Part shown: positions 33,389-43,192 of the stretch, in pieces | How the letters are laid out: each line of letters starts with the position of its first letter | Position numbering within the stretch: position 1 is the first letter of the stretch | Origin: Pristimantibacillus sp052113225 | GTDB lineage: Bacteria; Bacillota; Bacilli; Paenibacillales; Paenibacillaceae | DNA: 64,000 bases | Assembly: GCF_052113225.1 (NCBI RefSeq) | Contig: NZ_JBFRCT010000006.1 | Location: 339,945-403,944 of the forward strand | Direction of reading: 5' to 3' | The notes under the pieces: model-generated | Databases searched by the model: none | The model's input: the letters and a program-made list of their open reading frames with translations, nothing else | What the model was told of the DNA's origin: nothing | Program-made: the position numbers and the translations under genes

Positions 33389-33591
33389 CGGAGCGAGTGA
33401 ATGTTCTCTTGGGGAGGGAGCGATGAGCGGAGTAAGGGAATATTTTTGAGAAGCGGAGCGCTCGCCTTTGTGTCCGGATTCGGACCATGGTCCGATTGTT
33501 CAAGGAATCCGGACACAACAGCGATCGAAAGAATATTCCCTTACGCAGTGAAAACAGCGACTCCCCTCAAATAAAATATTCACATGCTCCG
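33389..33591. repeat. Interspersed double inverted repeat, copy 3
   Basis: A long imperfect inverted repeat: CGGAGC...TGAAT, GGGGAG and GTAAGGGAATATT on the left are answered by AATATTCCCTTAC, CTCCCC and ATTCA...GCTCCG on the right. The core is GCTCGCCTTTGT on the left and ACAACAGCGATCG on the right. The inner stem TTGTGTCCGGATT (33468-33480) pairs with AATCCGGACACAA (33506-33518), 13 perfect pairs. The tip is the palindrome CGGACCATGGTCCG. Confidence 0.85.
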
Positions 33592-33638
33592 TGACCATAG
33601 CGACCACAGCACACTACACGATAATGCCAGCTTTTGCA

Positions 33639-33668
33639 TTACAATGAACACCAAATCTACTGTACAAT
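33639..33668 (+). promoter_or_regulatory. Putative sigma-A promoter of the exonuclease gene
   Basis: TTACAA, an 18-bp spacer and TACAAT, 35 bp before the chosen start at 33703. Confidence 0.5.
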
Positions 33669-33702
33669 AAAGTTATATTATGTGTAGAGGATGGCTTCTT
33701 AT

Positions 33703-34560
33703 ATGAATGAAAATAAAATACTGATTGTGGACGGGATGGCTTTGCTGTTCAGGGCTTATTTCGCACAGCAATACAGCGCTAGACGGCTGGCTGATGGTAC
33801 GCCAACGAATGCGATTTATGGCTTTTTGCAATACTTATTTGACGCCGTGAACCAGTTCCAGCCGACCCATGTGGCTTGCTGTTGGGATATGGGCAGCAAG
33901 ACGTTCCGCACCGAGATGTATACGAACTATAAAGCAAACCGGCCGGAGGCTCCGGAAGATTTGATCCCACAATTTTCGCTCGTCAAAGATATCGTTGCCG
34001 CGCTCAACATTCCGAATATCGGACTGGAAGGCTATGAAGCGGACGACTGCATCGGTACGGTATCGAAGCAGCTCAGCCAGATGGCGCATGTTTACATCCT
34101 GACAGGTGACCAGGATATGCTGCAGCTGGTAGAAGAACGTATCCATGTTGTCATTATGAAAAAAGGCAGAGGCAATTATGCGGTCTACGATCTAGATTTC
34201 CTCAAAGAAGATAAAGGTATCCATCCTTTCCAAGTGGTTGAGATGAAAGGCCTGACTGGCGATACAAGTGATAACTATCCGGGTGTTAAAGGGATCGGCG
34301 AAAAGACAGCCTTGAAGCTTCTTCAAGAGTTTGAATCGATCGATGGCATCCTTAGCAATCTAGACGCTATCTCCAAAAGCATTAAAGCGAAGATCGAAGC
34401 CGATTTGGATATGCTGCATCTGTCCCGCACGCTTGCACGTATCAACATTGAAGTTCCAGTTGCTTGCAGCCTGGAGGAATGCTTATGGAGTGTTCCGACT
34501 GAAGCGGAAATCGTGTTTGAAAAATATCGTCTGGCCTCATTATTAAAATTGATCGTTTAA
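33703..34560 (+). CDS. Stand-alone 5'-3' exonuclease (YpcP-type)
   Basis: A 285-aa homologue of the 5'-nuclease domain of DNA polymerase I, active in Okazaki-fragment processing and repair. Metal-site acidic residues lie in LIVDGMALLFRAYF (start), EGYEADDCIGT (about 109-119), LTGDQDMLQLV (about 132-142) and LTGDTSDNYPGVKGIGEKTA (about 183-202, the H3TH DNA-binding region). No polymerase domain follows, as in B. subtilis YpcP. The ATG at 33703 is preferred over 33691 because the AGAGG at 33686-33690 abuts the latter. Confidence 0.93.
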   Translation: MNENKILIVDGMALLFRAYFAQQYSARRLADGTPTNAIYGFLQYLFDAVNQFQPTHVACCWDMGSKTFRTEMYTNYKANRPEAPEDLIPQFSLVKDIVAALNIPNIGLEGYEADDCIGTVSKQLSQMAHVYILTGDQDMLQLVEERIHVVIMKKGRGNYAVYDLDFLKEDKGIHPFQVVEMKGLTGDTSDNYPGVKGIGEKTALKLLQEFESIDGILSNLDAISKSIKAKIEADLDMLHLSRTLARINIEVPVACSLEECLWSVPTEAEIVFEKYRLASLLKLIV

Positions 34561-34564
34561 TCCC

Positions 34565-34598
34565 AAGGCAGCTGCTAAACGCAGCTGCCTTTTGTTTT
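34565..34598 (+). terminator. Intrinsic terminator after the exonuclease gene
   Basis: AAGGCAGCTGC-TAAAC-GCAGCTGCCTT is an 11-bp perfect stem followed by TTGTTTT. Confidence 0.93.
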
Positions 34599-34659
34599 GC
34601 CAAAAAATACTAAGTTTTTGCCATTGAGAAAGGAAACTGGAAGGAAATGTCGAATTAGT

Positions 34660-34767
34660 AGCCAAGACCTACATTGGCTAAAAAAAAGCAACTTCTTGAG
34701 TTAGCTTTCCCTAAATAAGGGGCAGGCGTTTTAAGAAGGATTTTGGCGTGAAATCCGGCAGAGTTGC
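34660..34767 (+). promoter_or_regulatory. Possible structured 5' leader of the giant SLH gene
   Basis: Within 34599-34834 several helices can form: AGCCAA/TTGGCT (34660-34679); an enclosing GCAACT (34688-34693) with AGTTGC (34762-34767); CCCT-AAATA-AGGG (34709-34721); and GGATTT-TGGCGTG-AAATCC (34738-34756). A competing pairing CTTCTT (34692) with AAGAAG (34733) is also possible. This is the layout of a multi-helix junction 68 nt before the start codon. It does not match a riboswitch class I can recall. Confidence 0.4.
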
Positions 34768-34834
34768 GATCAATAGGGGGAAGACGAACAGTACGGGGAA
34801 AAGGTCAATTACAAACAGTTACAGGAGGCGAATT

Positions 34835-37800
34835 ATGAAAGGTGTTTTACGAAAAATAGGAATGGCGGTTATGTCCGTGCTGCTGGCCTTGATTGTGTTC
34901 AGGCTGCTGCCTGCACAAACGGGATATGCGGCTACGTTATCTCCAATTCCGGTAACTCTTGATTATTTTCACGATAATTCCGGTTATTATCCTAGTGGTG
35001 ATGACACATTAGGGCCAGCATATAACTGGATCGGCACTCACTTTGACCCTACTTACGGAACAGCTGAGACCGTTATGCAATTTGATCTTAGCTCGATTCC
35101 TGCAACAGACACCGTTTCGAATGCAATTTTACAGTTGTATGTAAGGGATACGGATTATAATTTATCCGACCCTACCCCTCTATTTGTTAATGTATATGGT
35201 TCCAATGACGATGCGGTGACGGAGAATTCAACAAAACTACCAACAAAAGACGTTCCAATCGTTACAAACAAGACAGGGATTGTAAAAGATCAGTTCCTGC
35301 AAATTGACATCACTAGTTATATCAATAGTCAGGTAGCAGCTGGTGATACAAAAGCGACCTTGGTACTGACAAGTAAAGTCACTCCTAATACCTCAAATCA
35401 ATTTGCTATCGCATCCAACCAGACAGGAGCGAATGCACCAACGCTAAACGTAACAACAGCGACAAACGCCAAGGTAACTTCGGTATCAGTTCCGAGTAAT
35501 GCTACATATAAAGCCGGACAAAATCTGGACTTTACGGTGAACTTTGACCGCAATGTTTATGTAACAGGTACCCCTTATTTGCCTCTCACCATTGGTTCAA
35601 CTCCCGTACAAGCTGCGTATCAATCGGGATCAGGATCTAAAGTACTCCTTTTCCGTTACACAGTGTCAAGCGGGCAGCTTGATACAGACGGTGTCGCTCT
35701 AGGTGGTGGTGCTATTACTTTAAACGGCGGTACCATTAAAAATGTAAGCAATGAAGACAGTATTTTAACACTAAATGGTGTTGCATCTTTATCCAATGTA
35801 AAAGTGGATGCTGTTGCTCCAACGGTTTCATCCGTAACCGTACCCGCTAACAAGACTTATGGCAACGGACAAAGCTTGACGTTTGCGGTTAATTTTAACG
35901 AGCCTGTAACTGTTTCGGGCGGCATACCAAGCATTTCGCTAGTCATTGGTGTTACAACCGTACAGGCTACTTATACAGGCGGTACGGGAACCAATGCTCT
36001 TACTTTCAGTTACAGTTTGCTAGACGGGCAAAGCGATGCAGACGGTATTACGGTGGGGGCGCTTAGTCTTAACGGTGCAACTATGGCGGATACTGCAGGT
36101 AATGCTGCGACTCTATTGCTTAACAATACAGGTAACACAACCGGTGTGTTGGTGGATGGCATAGCACCAACAGTCAGTAATGTGACAACACCTGTAGACG
36201 GTACGTACAAAGCAGGAGATCAACTTGATTTCACTGTCCACTACAATGAAAATGTAACCGTAGCAGGTACCCCTTATTTACCGGTAACAATCGGCAGTAC
36301 ACCGGTACAAGCCAGCTATGTATCAGGCTCAGGAACGCAAAATCTCGTGTTTCGCTATAGCGTACAAGCAGGTGACAGTGATGCAGATGGGGTCGTTGCA
36401 AGTCCAAGCCTGATGCTGAATGGCGGAACAATTCGAGATGGAGCACTCAATAATGCAAGTCTAACGCTTGCAGGAATCGGCAGCACGGCAGCAGTACTGG
36501 TGGACGCTGTAGCACCTGCTATTAATAATGTGGACGTGCCAACATCAGGCACTTATTTGGCAGGAGAGAACTTGGAGTTTACCGTTCATTACAATGAGAA
36601 GGTTACGGTGAATGTAACTGGCGGAACACCTTATTTACAGATCACGATCGGCAGTACACCTGTGCATGCACCTTATGTATCGGGTTCGGGAACAAATGCG
36701 CTTCTATTCAGCTACACGGTTCAGGCAGGAGATGTTGATACAGATGGTATTACAGTTAACACAAGCATCACGTTAAATGGCGGAATGATAAAAGATACAG
36801 CAAGCAATAATGCCAATCTAAGTTTAAATAGTGTTGGCAGCACGACATCGGTGCTGGTAGATACTTTAGCTCCTTCGGTGAGCAGCGTAACAGTACCTGC
36901 AAACCAAATCTATGGGGCATCTGCTCAATTGAATTTTACGGTTCATTATAGTAAAAAGGTTGTCGTTGCTGGTGGAACACCATCCATACCTGTAACAATT
37001 GGTTCCTCAACCGTTCAGGCGGCGTATTTATCAGGCTCAGGAACGGATACGCTTGAATTCCGTTACGTCGTTCAAGCTGGCGACAATGACAACGACGGTA
37101 TTGCAGTGGGCAGCGTAATGGCTCTGAATGGCAGCACACTTGAAGATGAATCAGGGAATTCCGCAACGCTGACGCTGGCTGGCGTTGGAAGCACAACAGC
37201 CGTCCTAGTAGATACAACTGCCCCAGTAGCGACTACTGTAGGCGTACCGGCAGATGGAAGTTACAAAATGGGATCGGCACTTGATTTTACTGTTCATTAC
37301 AGTGAGAGCGTAACGGTTACCGGCACACCTTCCTTGTCTCTCACGCTTGGTTCTTCAACGGTGGAAGCAACCTATGTATCCGGCTCCGGTACCAATACAC
37401 TTGTATTCCGTTATACGGTTCTTAACGGGCAAGAAGATTTGGACGGTATTGAAGCGGGTAATACATTGGCACTGAATGGCGGTACACTGAAAGATGCGGC
37501 AGGTAATACTGCGGGCTTGTCATTGACAAGTATTGGTTCAACTAGCGCGGTGCTGGTGGATGCCGTGGCCCCTTCGGTTGTAAGTGTTGATGTTCCTGCA
37601 GATGGGATATATAAAGCAGGTACGGCACTCGCAATTACGATCCACTATAGTGAAAAAGTAGCTGTATCCGGATCGCCGTATGCAGCAGTCACGATTGGTT
37701 CTTCAACGGAACACGCAGTATATGTAGCCGGTTCCGGTACGAATGATTTGACATTTAGCTATACGGTTCAAGCAGGAGATACAGACACGGATGGTATTGA

Positions 37801-40800
37801 ACTTGGTTCTATCAGTTTAAATAGCGGTACTTTGAATGACGCAGCAGGTAATGCTGCAAGCCTCTCACTAACTGCTGCAGGCAGCACAAGTGCTGTTCTT
37901 GTAGATACAACTGCTCCTGCTGTTAGCAATGTGGATGTACCTGCTAATGGAATTTATAAAGCAGGAGAAGATTTGGAGTTTACTGTTCACTACAATGAAA
38001 AAGTAACAGTAACCGGTGGAACGCCAGCGCTTCCAATTACAATTGGCGCCACAACAGCTCAAGCTGTTTATGTATCTGGTACGGGCACGAATGCACTTCT
38101 TTTCCGTTATGAAGTGCAGGCTGGAGACAATGATACTGACGGAATTCAAGTTGGCAGCTCTCTGAATCTGAATGGTGCAGTGCTTCAGGATACGGCAAGT
38201 AATGCTGCTTCAGTAGCTCTTGTTGGCACTGGCAGCACAAGTGCTGTTCTGGTTGATACGACTAATCCAACAGTCAGTAGTGTGGATGTACCATCTAACG
38301 GGTCCTATAACGAAGGATCAATAGTTAACTTTACCGTACATTTTAATGAGAAAGTAACGCTGACAGGAACACCTTCCATTCCGGTTACGATTGGAACTAC
38401 AACGGTTCAGGCGGACTACGTATCGGGATCGGGAACAGACACATTGGTATTCCGTTATACGATACTGAGTGGTCAATTGGATACGGACGGGATTGCAGTT
38501 GGCAGTGCGATTTCTCTTAATGGCGGCACACTTCAAGATGTTGCTGGCAATGCGGCTGGCCTAACTCTTGCTGCAGTTGGCAACACAAGTGCAGTACTGG
38601 TTGATGCTATTGCTCCTTCGATTGATCGTGTAGATTTACCTTCGAACGGAACGTATACAGCAGGACAGCAATTGAATGTCACCCTTCATTATGATGAAGC
38701 AGTAACTGTAACGGGTACACCTTCTATATCGGTGACGATTGGCTCTGCAACAGTCAACGCATCTTATGTTTCCGGTACGGGAACGGATACAATTGTGTTC
38801 CAATATACGGTGCAAAATGGAAACAACGATTCAGATGGCATCGAAGTTGGTACGTTGGCTCTTAATGGCGGAACTCTTAAGGACGCGACTGGTAATAACG
38901 CAGCAACCGTACTGAGCGGATTAGGAAGCACTTCTGCGATTAAGGTAGACGCTGTTTTCCCAGAAGCAACAAGTCTAGATGTACCGGCAAACGGAACATA
39001 CAAAGCAGGAGAAGCTTTGAATTTCACAGTTCATTACAGCGAAGCCGTAAATGTAACTGGCGGAACACCTTACTTGTCTTTAACAATTGGCACGACTCCA
39101 GTCCAAGCACTGTATGTGTCCGGGTCGGGAACTAATGAGCTGCTCTTCCGTTACACCATTGCTGGCGGTCAGGAAGATACGAACGGTATCGAAGTAAGCA
39201 GCTCGGTGAATTTGAACGACGCAGCTCTACAAGATGAAGCTGGTAATGCAGCTGGCATTGCACTCAGCGGAGCAGGCAGCATCAGCACGGTTTTAGTCGA
39301 TGCAATTGTTCCGGCAATAATTAATGTAAGCGTGCCAGTTAACGGCATCTATAAAGCCGGAGATCATTTGACCTTCGCGGTTAACTTTAATGAGAATGTA
39401 CTGGTTAATACTGGAGTTCCTTATTTGACCATCACCATTGGCTCTACTACTGTACAAGCCGGATATGTATCCGGTTCAGGAACAAGTGCACTTCAGTTCG
39501 ATTACGAGGTACAGACTGGAGATCTAGATGCAGATGGAATTGCAGTAGGCGGTGCAGTTGTTCTTAACGGCAGCTCGATTAAAGATGTGTCAGGTAACGC
39601 CGCAGGTCTAACACTTGCTGCAGTAGGCAGCACAAGTGCCATACGGGTAGACGCAATTTCCCCATCTATTGACAGTGTAGATCTACCTGCGAACGGAACT
39701 TATACAGCAGGGCAGCAATTGAACTTCATCATTCATTATGATGAAGTGGTAGCAGTAACCGGAACGCCATCTATCTCCGTAACAGTTGGCTCTTCTGCCG
39801 TACAAGCCTTTTATGTTTCCGGTTCCGGGACTGATACACTGGTGTTCCGTTATACGGTACAAAACGGCGATAATGATTCGGATGGTATCACGGCAGGAAC
39901 ATTAGCTTTAAATGGCGGTATGATTAGGGATGCAGCAGGCAACAATGCGAATTTAACCCTGAGTGCAGGCAATACAAGTGCAGTACTCGTAGACGCGGTA
40001 TCGCCAGCGATTAGCCAAGTTGATGTTCCTGCCAATGGTGCTTACAAAGCGGGGACAATCTTACAATTTACGGTTCATTACAGTGAGAATGTAAGTATAA
40101 CGGGCGGAACTCCGAGTTTGAACGTGACCCTTGCCGGGAAAACGGTTCAAGCCGATTACGTATCTGGTTCAGGAACAAATGCGCTTGTCTTCCGGTATGA
40201 AGTACAGGCCGGAGATACGGATTCGAATGGCATTCAATTAGCATCGAGCATCTCATTGAACGGTGCTGCACTTGCAGATCAGGCTGGAAATTCCGCTGTT
40301 CTAACCCTTACTGGCACAGGTGATACAAGCGCAGTATCAGTTGATACAACTGTACCAGTCGTAAGCTTGGTCACTGTTCCTGCTGATGGAACTTATCATG
40401 CCGGTGCGAATCTTGATTTTATCGTAAAAATTAGTGAGCCGGTCCTACTTGATACGACAAGCGGAACACCTTCTATTCAAGTGCAAATCGGTTCTTCAGT
40501 AATACAAGCGGAATACCTCGAGGCGGTAAATTCAAGCGAGCTCAAGTTCCGCTATACGGTTCGTCTTGAGAATCAGGATGCAGATGGTATCAGCATTGAC
40601 TCGGCTGCCTTAGCCTTAAATGGAGCAGTCATAACAGATACTGCTGGCAACAGTTTCAGCACGACGCTTAACAGTATCGGAGCACTTCAGAACGTCAAGA
40701 TCAGTAATTACCTCTCTGTTACACTTAGTGAAACAAGCTGGACGAACAAGGATGTAACAGTAACCGTGACCACAGATCCGGACAACAGCATAGAGTACAA

Positions 40801-42535
40801 GCTAGGAAACAGCGGATCATGGACCAGTTATTCGGCTCCAGTGGTTGTGTCGCAAGAAGGTCTGACAAGCTTTATTGCGAGAGTTATCGATCCAGCTAAT
40901 CAGGCAAGCGATAGTGTATCAGCGGATGTGAAGATTGATAAGACCGCTCCTGTCATCGTGTTGAACGGTAATGATACTGTAAATGTTTACCTGGGCAGTA
41001 CGTATACAGAGCAAGATGCAAAAGTGCAGGATGCTAACTCTGCAGCTGCTCTGGCAACTGTAACTGGAACGGTAGATACCAGTACACTGGGTACTTACAT
41101 TGTGCACTATAACGCAGTTGATCTGGCCGGCAACCAGGCTGTAGAAGTTATTCGTACGGTTAAAGTAATCAATAAACCGACTAGCAGCGTCAGCAATGTG
41201 CGCCAAGTAAGAGTAGAGGTCGGAGATCCTGATCATCCTCAAATCATTGTACAAATTGATATTGTGCGGGAAGTGATTGGCGGCAAGAAAGTAGATACCG
41301 TCATTATGAACGAAGATAAAATTAAACAGGCCGTTGCAAGCGCAGTTGGAGCACATCAAGGAACGATAAGAATCATCGTAGATGATATTCCTGGCGATCC
41401 TGCAGACTTGGTTAAAGTTAAGCTTTCCGTCAATGCCGTTAAGTATCTGTTAGACAGCTCTCTTAATGTCGAGATTCGTACCGAGAATGCAACGCTTTAT
41501 CTGTCTACCGATGCTCTGAGTGCGATGAAGGGCAGTCAGGAATTTTTCTTCGACATTGTGCCGATCCGGAAGAAGGATGACCAGAATGTCGTGAAAGAAA
41601 GAACAATTAATGCTGAGGCTGTACGTAAAATCGTTAAGTCAGGCAAAGCCATTGTCATTGGCATGCCAATGACGATTGAAACGAACCTGCCAAAAGTTGC
41701 GGTTCAAGTGACATTCCCGCTTGACCCTAATTTTATTCCAAGCGATTCAGCTAAAAGAAAGTTGTTCCTAGCCACCCTTGGGGTATACATCGAGCACTCT
41801 GACGGAGAGAAAGTATTCCAGCGTGGTCAGATCGTTTACGATGACAAAGGGTATCCAATCGGTATTAAGATTGAAGTCAATAAATTCTCTACCTTTACGA
41901 TTGTGTCCGCTGAAGGCGGAAACGTCCATCATGATGCTTATATTACCGGTTACTCAGATGGAACTTTCCGTCCTAATCAAGCGGTAACCCGAGCAGAAAT
42001 GAGCACGATGTTGTACCGTCTATTATCTGGATCGATGCAGACTGGTACTGCACCATTTGTCTTTACCGATGTTTCGAACGGCTATTGGGCGGCAGCAGCA
42101 ATTAAGTGGGGTCAAGGAGCGGGAATTCTAAATGGGTACTCAGATCACAGCTTTAAACCTAATGCTTCTATCACGCGAGCTGAGATGGCTTCCATTCTAG
42201 TAAAATGGCTGAAGCTGGACACTGCAGCAGCGAATCATACCTTCACGGATTCGAACGGACATTGGGCTTCTGCCCAAATCGCGGCTGTTGCTGAGAAGGG
42301 CTATATGACCGGATATGCAGACGGTTCGTTCCGTCCGGATCAGGCGCTTACACGTGCAGAAGCGGTTGTTATTATTAATCGAATTCTTGAGCGCGGGCCG
42401 TTGACTGGTGTTCCGGATCCAACCTGGAAGGACGTACCTGCATCTTCATGGGCATTTGGAGCGGTTGAAGAAGCCTCCAGAACACATGATGCTTCGCGAG
42501 AATCGAATGAAAGTGAAGCTTACATTCCAGAGTAA
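34835..42535 (+). CDS. Giant SLH-anchored surface protein with 15 Ig-like repeats
   Basis: A 2566-aa secreted protein. A signal peptide (about 1-33, ending PAQTGYAA) is followed by a DNRLRE/CBM96-like domain (about 40-205, with VMQFDLSSIPATDTVSNAIL). About 15 tandem repeats of about 116 residues come next (about 210-1950), each opening with V(D/T)VPANGTYKAG, containing GSGTNALVFRYTVQAGD and NLNGGTLKDAAGN, and closing with STSAVLVDTTAP; they resemble SwmB-type Ig-like repeats. Then two different Ig-like domains, a beta-rich domain (about 2110-2350), and three SLH domains (about 2364-2540, with TGYSDGTFRPNQAVTRAEM) that bind pyruvylated cell-wall polymer. The ATG at 34835 follows ACAGGAGG; the longer frame has no such site. 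Confidence 0.93.
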   Translation: MKGVLRKIGMAVMSVLLALIVFRLLPAQTGYAATLSPIPVTLDYFHDNSGYYPSGDDTLGPAYNWIGTHFDPTYGTAETVMQFDLSSIPATDTVSNAILQLYVRDTDYNLSDPTPLFVNVYGSNDDAVTENSTKLPTKDVPIVTNKTGIVKDQFLQIDITSYINSQVAAGDTKATLVLTSKVTPNTSNQFAIASNQTGANAPTLNVTTATNAKVTSVSVPSNATYKAGQNLDFTVNFDRNVYVTGTPYLPLTIGSTPVQAAYQSGSGSKVLLFRYTVSSGQLDTDGVALGGGAITLNGGTIKNVSNEDSILTLNGVASLSNVKVDAVAPTVSSVTVPANKTYGNGQSLTFAVNFNEPVTVSGGIPSISLVIGVTTVQATYTGGTGTNALTFSYSLLDGQSDADGITVGALSLNGATMADTAGNAATLLLNNTGNTTGVLVDGIAPTVSNVTTPVDGTYKAGDQLDFTVHYNENVTVAGTPYLPVTIGSTPVQASYVSGSGTQNLVFRYSVQAGDSDADGVVASPSLMLNGGTIRDGALNNASLTLAGIGSTAAVLVDAVAPAINNVDVPTSGTYLAGENLEFTVHYNEKVTVNVTGGTPYLQITIGSTPVHAPYVSGSGTNALLFSYTVQAGDVDTDGITVNTSITLNGGMIKDTASNNANLSLNSVGSTTSVLVDTLAPSVSSVTVPANQIYGASAQLNFTVHYSKKVVVAGGTPSIPVTIGSSTVQAAYLSGSGTDTLEFRYVVQAGDNDNDGIAVGSVMALNGSTLEDESGNSATLTLAGVGSTTAVLVDTTAPVATTVGVPADGSYKMGSALDFTVHYSESVTVTGTPSLSLTLGSSTVEATYVSGSGTNTLVFRYTVLNGQEDLDGIEAGNTLALNGGTLKDAAGNTAGLSLTSIGSTSAVLVDAVAPSVVSVDVPADGIYKAGTALAITIHYSEKVAVSGSPYAAVTIGSSTEHAVYVAGSGTNDLTFSYTVQAGDTDTDGIELGSISLNSGTLNDAAGNAASLSLTAAGSTSAVLVDTTAPAVSNVDVPANGIYKAGEDLEFTVHYNEKVTVTGGTPALPITIGATTAQAVYVSGTGTNALLFRYEVQAGDNDTDGIQVGSSLNLNGAVLQDTASNAASVALVGTGSTSAVLVDTTNPTVSSVDVPSNGSYNEGSIVNFTVHFNEKVTLTGTPSIPVTIGTTTVQADYVSGSGTDTLVFRYTILSGQLDTDGIAVGSAISLNGGTLQDVAGNAAGLTLAAVGNTSAVLVDAIAPSIDRVDLPSNGTYTAGQQLNVTLHYDEAVTVTGTPSISVTIGSATVNASYVSGTGTDTIVFQYTVQNGNNDSDGIEVGTLALNGGTLKDATGNNAATVLSGLGSTSAIKVDAVFPEATSLDVPANGTYKAGEALNFTVHYSEAVNVTGGTPYLSLTIGTTPVQALYVSGSGTNELLFRYTIAGGQEDTNGIEVSSSVNLNDAALQDEAGNAAGIALSGAGSISTVLVDAIVPAIINVSVPVNGIYKAGDHLTFAVNFNENVLVNTGVPYLTITIGSTTVQAGYVSGSGTSALQFDYEVQTGDLDADGIAVGGAVVLNGSSIKDVSGNAAGLTLAAVGSTSAIRVDAISPSIDSVDLPANGTYTAGQQLNFIIHYDEVVAVTGTPSISVTVGSSAVQAFYVSGSGTDTLVFRYTVQNGDNDSDGITAGTLALNGGMIRDAAGNNANLTLSAGNTSAVLVDAVSPAISQVDVPANGAYKAGTILQFTVHYSENVSITGGTPSLNVTLAGKTVQADYVSGSGTNALVFRYEVQAGDTDSNGIQLASSISLNGAALADQAGNSAVLTLTGTGDTSAVSVDTTVPVVSLVTVPADGTYHAGANLDFIVKISEPVLLDTTSGTPSIQVQIGSSVIQAEYLEAVNSSELKFRYTVRLENQDADGISIDSAALALNGAVITDTAGNSFSTTLNSIGALQNVKISNYLSVTLSETSWTNKDVTVTVTTDPDNSIEYKLGNSGSWTSYSAPVVVSQEGLTSFIARVIDPANQASDSVSADVKIDKTAPVIVLNGNDTVNVYLGSTYTEQDAKVQDANSAAALATVTGTVDTSTLGTYIVHYNAVDLAGNQAVEVIRTVKVINKPTSSVSNVRQVRVEVGDPDHPQIIVQIDIVREVIGGKKVDTVIMNEDKIKQAVASAVGAHQGTIRIIVDDIPGDPADLVKVKLSVNAVKYLLDSSLNVEIRTENATLYLSTDALSAMKGSQEFFFDIVPIRKKDDQNVVKERTINAEAVRKIVKSGKAIVIGMPMTIETNLPKVAVQVTFPLDPNFIPSDSAKRKLFLATLGVYIEHSDGEKVFQRGQIVYDDKGYPIGIKIEVNKFSTFTIVSAEGGNVHHDAYITGYSDGTFRPNQAVTRAEMSTMLYRLLSGSMQTGTAPFVFTDVSNGYWAAAAIKWGQGAGILNGYSDHSFKPNASITRAEMASILVKWLKLDTAAANHTFTDSNGHWASAQIAAVAEKGYMTGYADGSFRPDQALTRAEAVVIINRILERGPLTGVPDPTWKDVPASSWAFGAVEEASRTHDASRESNESEAYIPE

Positions 42536-42561
42536 ATAACTGATTAATAATCCGATGTAAG

Positions 42562-42600
42562 TCCACTCCTCCTGCTTTTGGGAAGGGGTGGATTTTTTTT
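42562..42600 (+). terminator. Intrinsic terminator after the giant SLH gene
   Basis: TCCACTCCTC pairs with GAAGGGGTGGA (G-U pairs and a one-base offset), followed by eight T residues. Confidence 0.88.
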
Positions 42601-42625
42601 GTTAACCAAGTATTCCATACATTAA

Positions 42626-42655
42626 TTGACAATATCCGCCTCTTAAATCTATAGT
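42626..42655 (+). promoter_or_regulatory. Sigma-A promoter of the GNAT/tail-collar operon
   Basis: TTGACA, an 18-bp spacer and TATAGT lie between the SLH terminator and the GNAT start, so the following four genes have their own promoter. Confidence 0.65.
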
Positions 42656-42706
42656 AGAATTGCACTATGTTTTTTCTAAATTTTACTATCTTTATATGGG
42701 GGTGCG

Positions 42707-43192
42707 ATGCTGGTATTAGAGTTTGCTATTCCTGAGGATGATGGTTTTGTGTATGAGGTTTATTCGGACTTAAGACGTGCGGAAATGGATGCCTGGGGAT
42801 GGCCTGACGAGGAATCAGAAGCTTTCTTGCGTATGCAGTTTGATCTTCAAACGAGATCTTATGCCATGCAGTTCCCAAATGCCGTAACGCAGGTGATTAT
42901 GCATGAGGGGAAGAAGATTGGCAGGATGATCGTGTCCAGGAACCATTCTATTCATCTGATTGATATTTCTTTGCTGACGGCTTACCGCAATAAGGGTTTA
43001 GGAACGGCAGCTATGGCGGGCTTGCAGCAAGAGGCGACACTGACAGGGCTTCCGTTAAAGCTGAGCGTACTAGGGAACAATCCGGCTAAGCTGTTGTATG
43101 AAAGACTTGGCTTCAAGACCATTGGAGAAGCTTTCCCTTACATCTCTATGTCCTGGGAGCCAGATATGAGAGAGGAGAAGATAATAATATGA
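42707..43192 (+). CDS. GNAT-family N-acetyltransferase
   Basis: A 161-aa acetyl-CoA-dependent acetyltransferase. The acetyl-CoA pyrophosphate loop is YRNKGLGTAAMAGL (about 94-107, R/Q-x-x-G-x-G/A); a C-terminal LSVLGNNPAKLLYERLGFK motif follows (about 121-139). The substrate is unknown. GGGGGTGCG precedes the ATG. Its stop overlaps the first tail-collar gene by 4 bp (ATGA), so it is translationally coupled to that gene, which suggests a functional link such as modification of a collar protein. Confidence 0.9.
   Translation: MLVLEFAIPEDDGFVYEVYSDLRRAEMDAWGWPDEESEAFLRMQFDLQTRSYAMQFPNAVTQVIMHEGKKIGRMIVSRNHSIHLIDISLLTAYRNKGLGTAAMAGLQQEATLTGLPLKLSVLGNNPAKLLYERLGFKTIGEAFPYISMSWEPDMREEKIII

Noticed and set aside
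33011..33591. Insertion sequence or MITE with fixed terminal inverted repeats
   Set aside because: The outer arms differ in sequence between copies, which is not expected of elements mobilised through fixed ends; no target duplication could be identified.
34660..34767. Cyclic-di-GMP riboswitch before the giant surface protein
   Set aside because: The conserved GEMM sequence blocks are absent, so only a generic structured leader is claimed.
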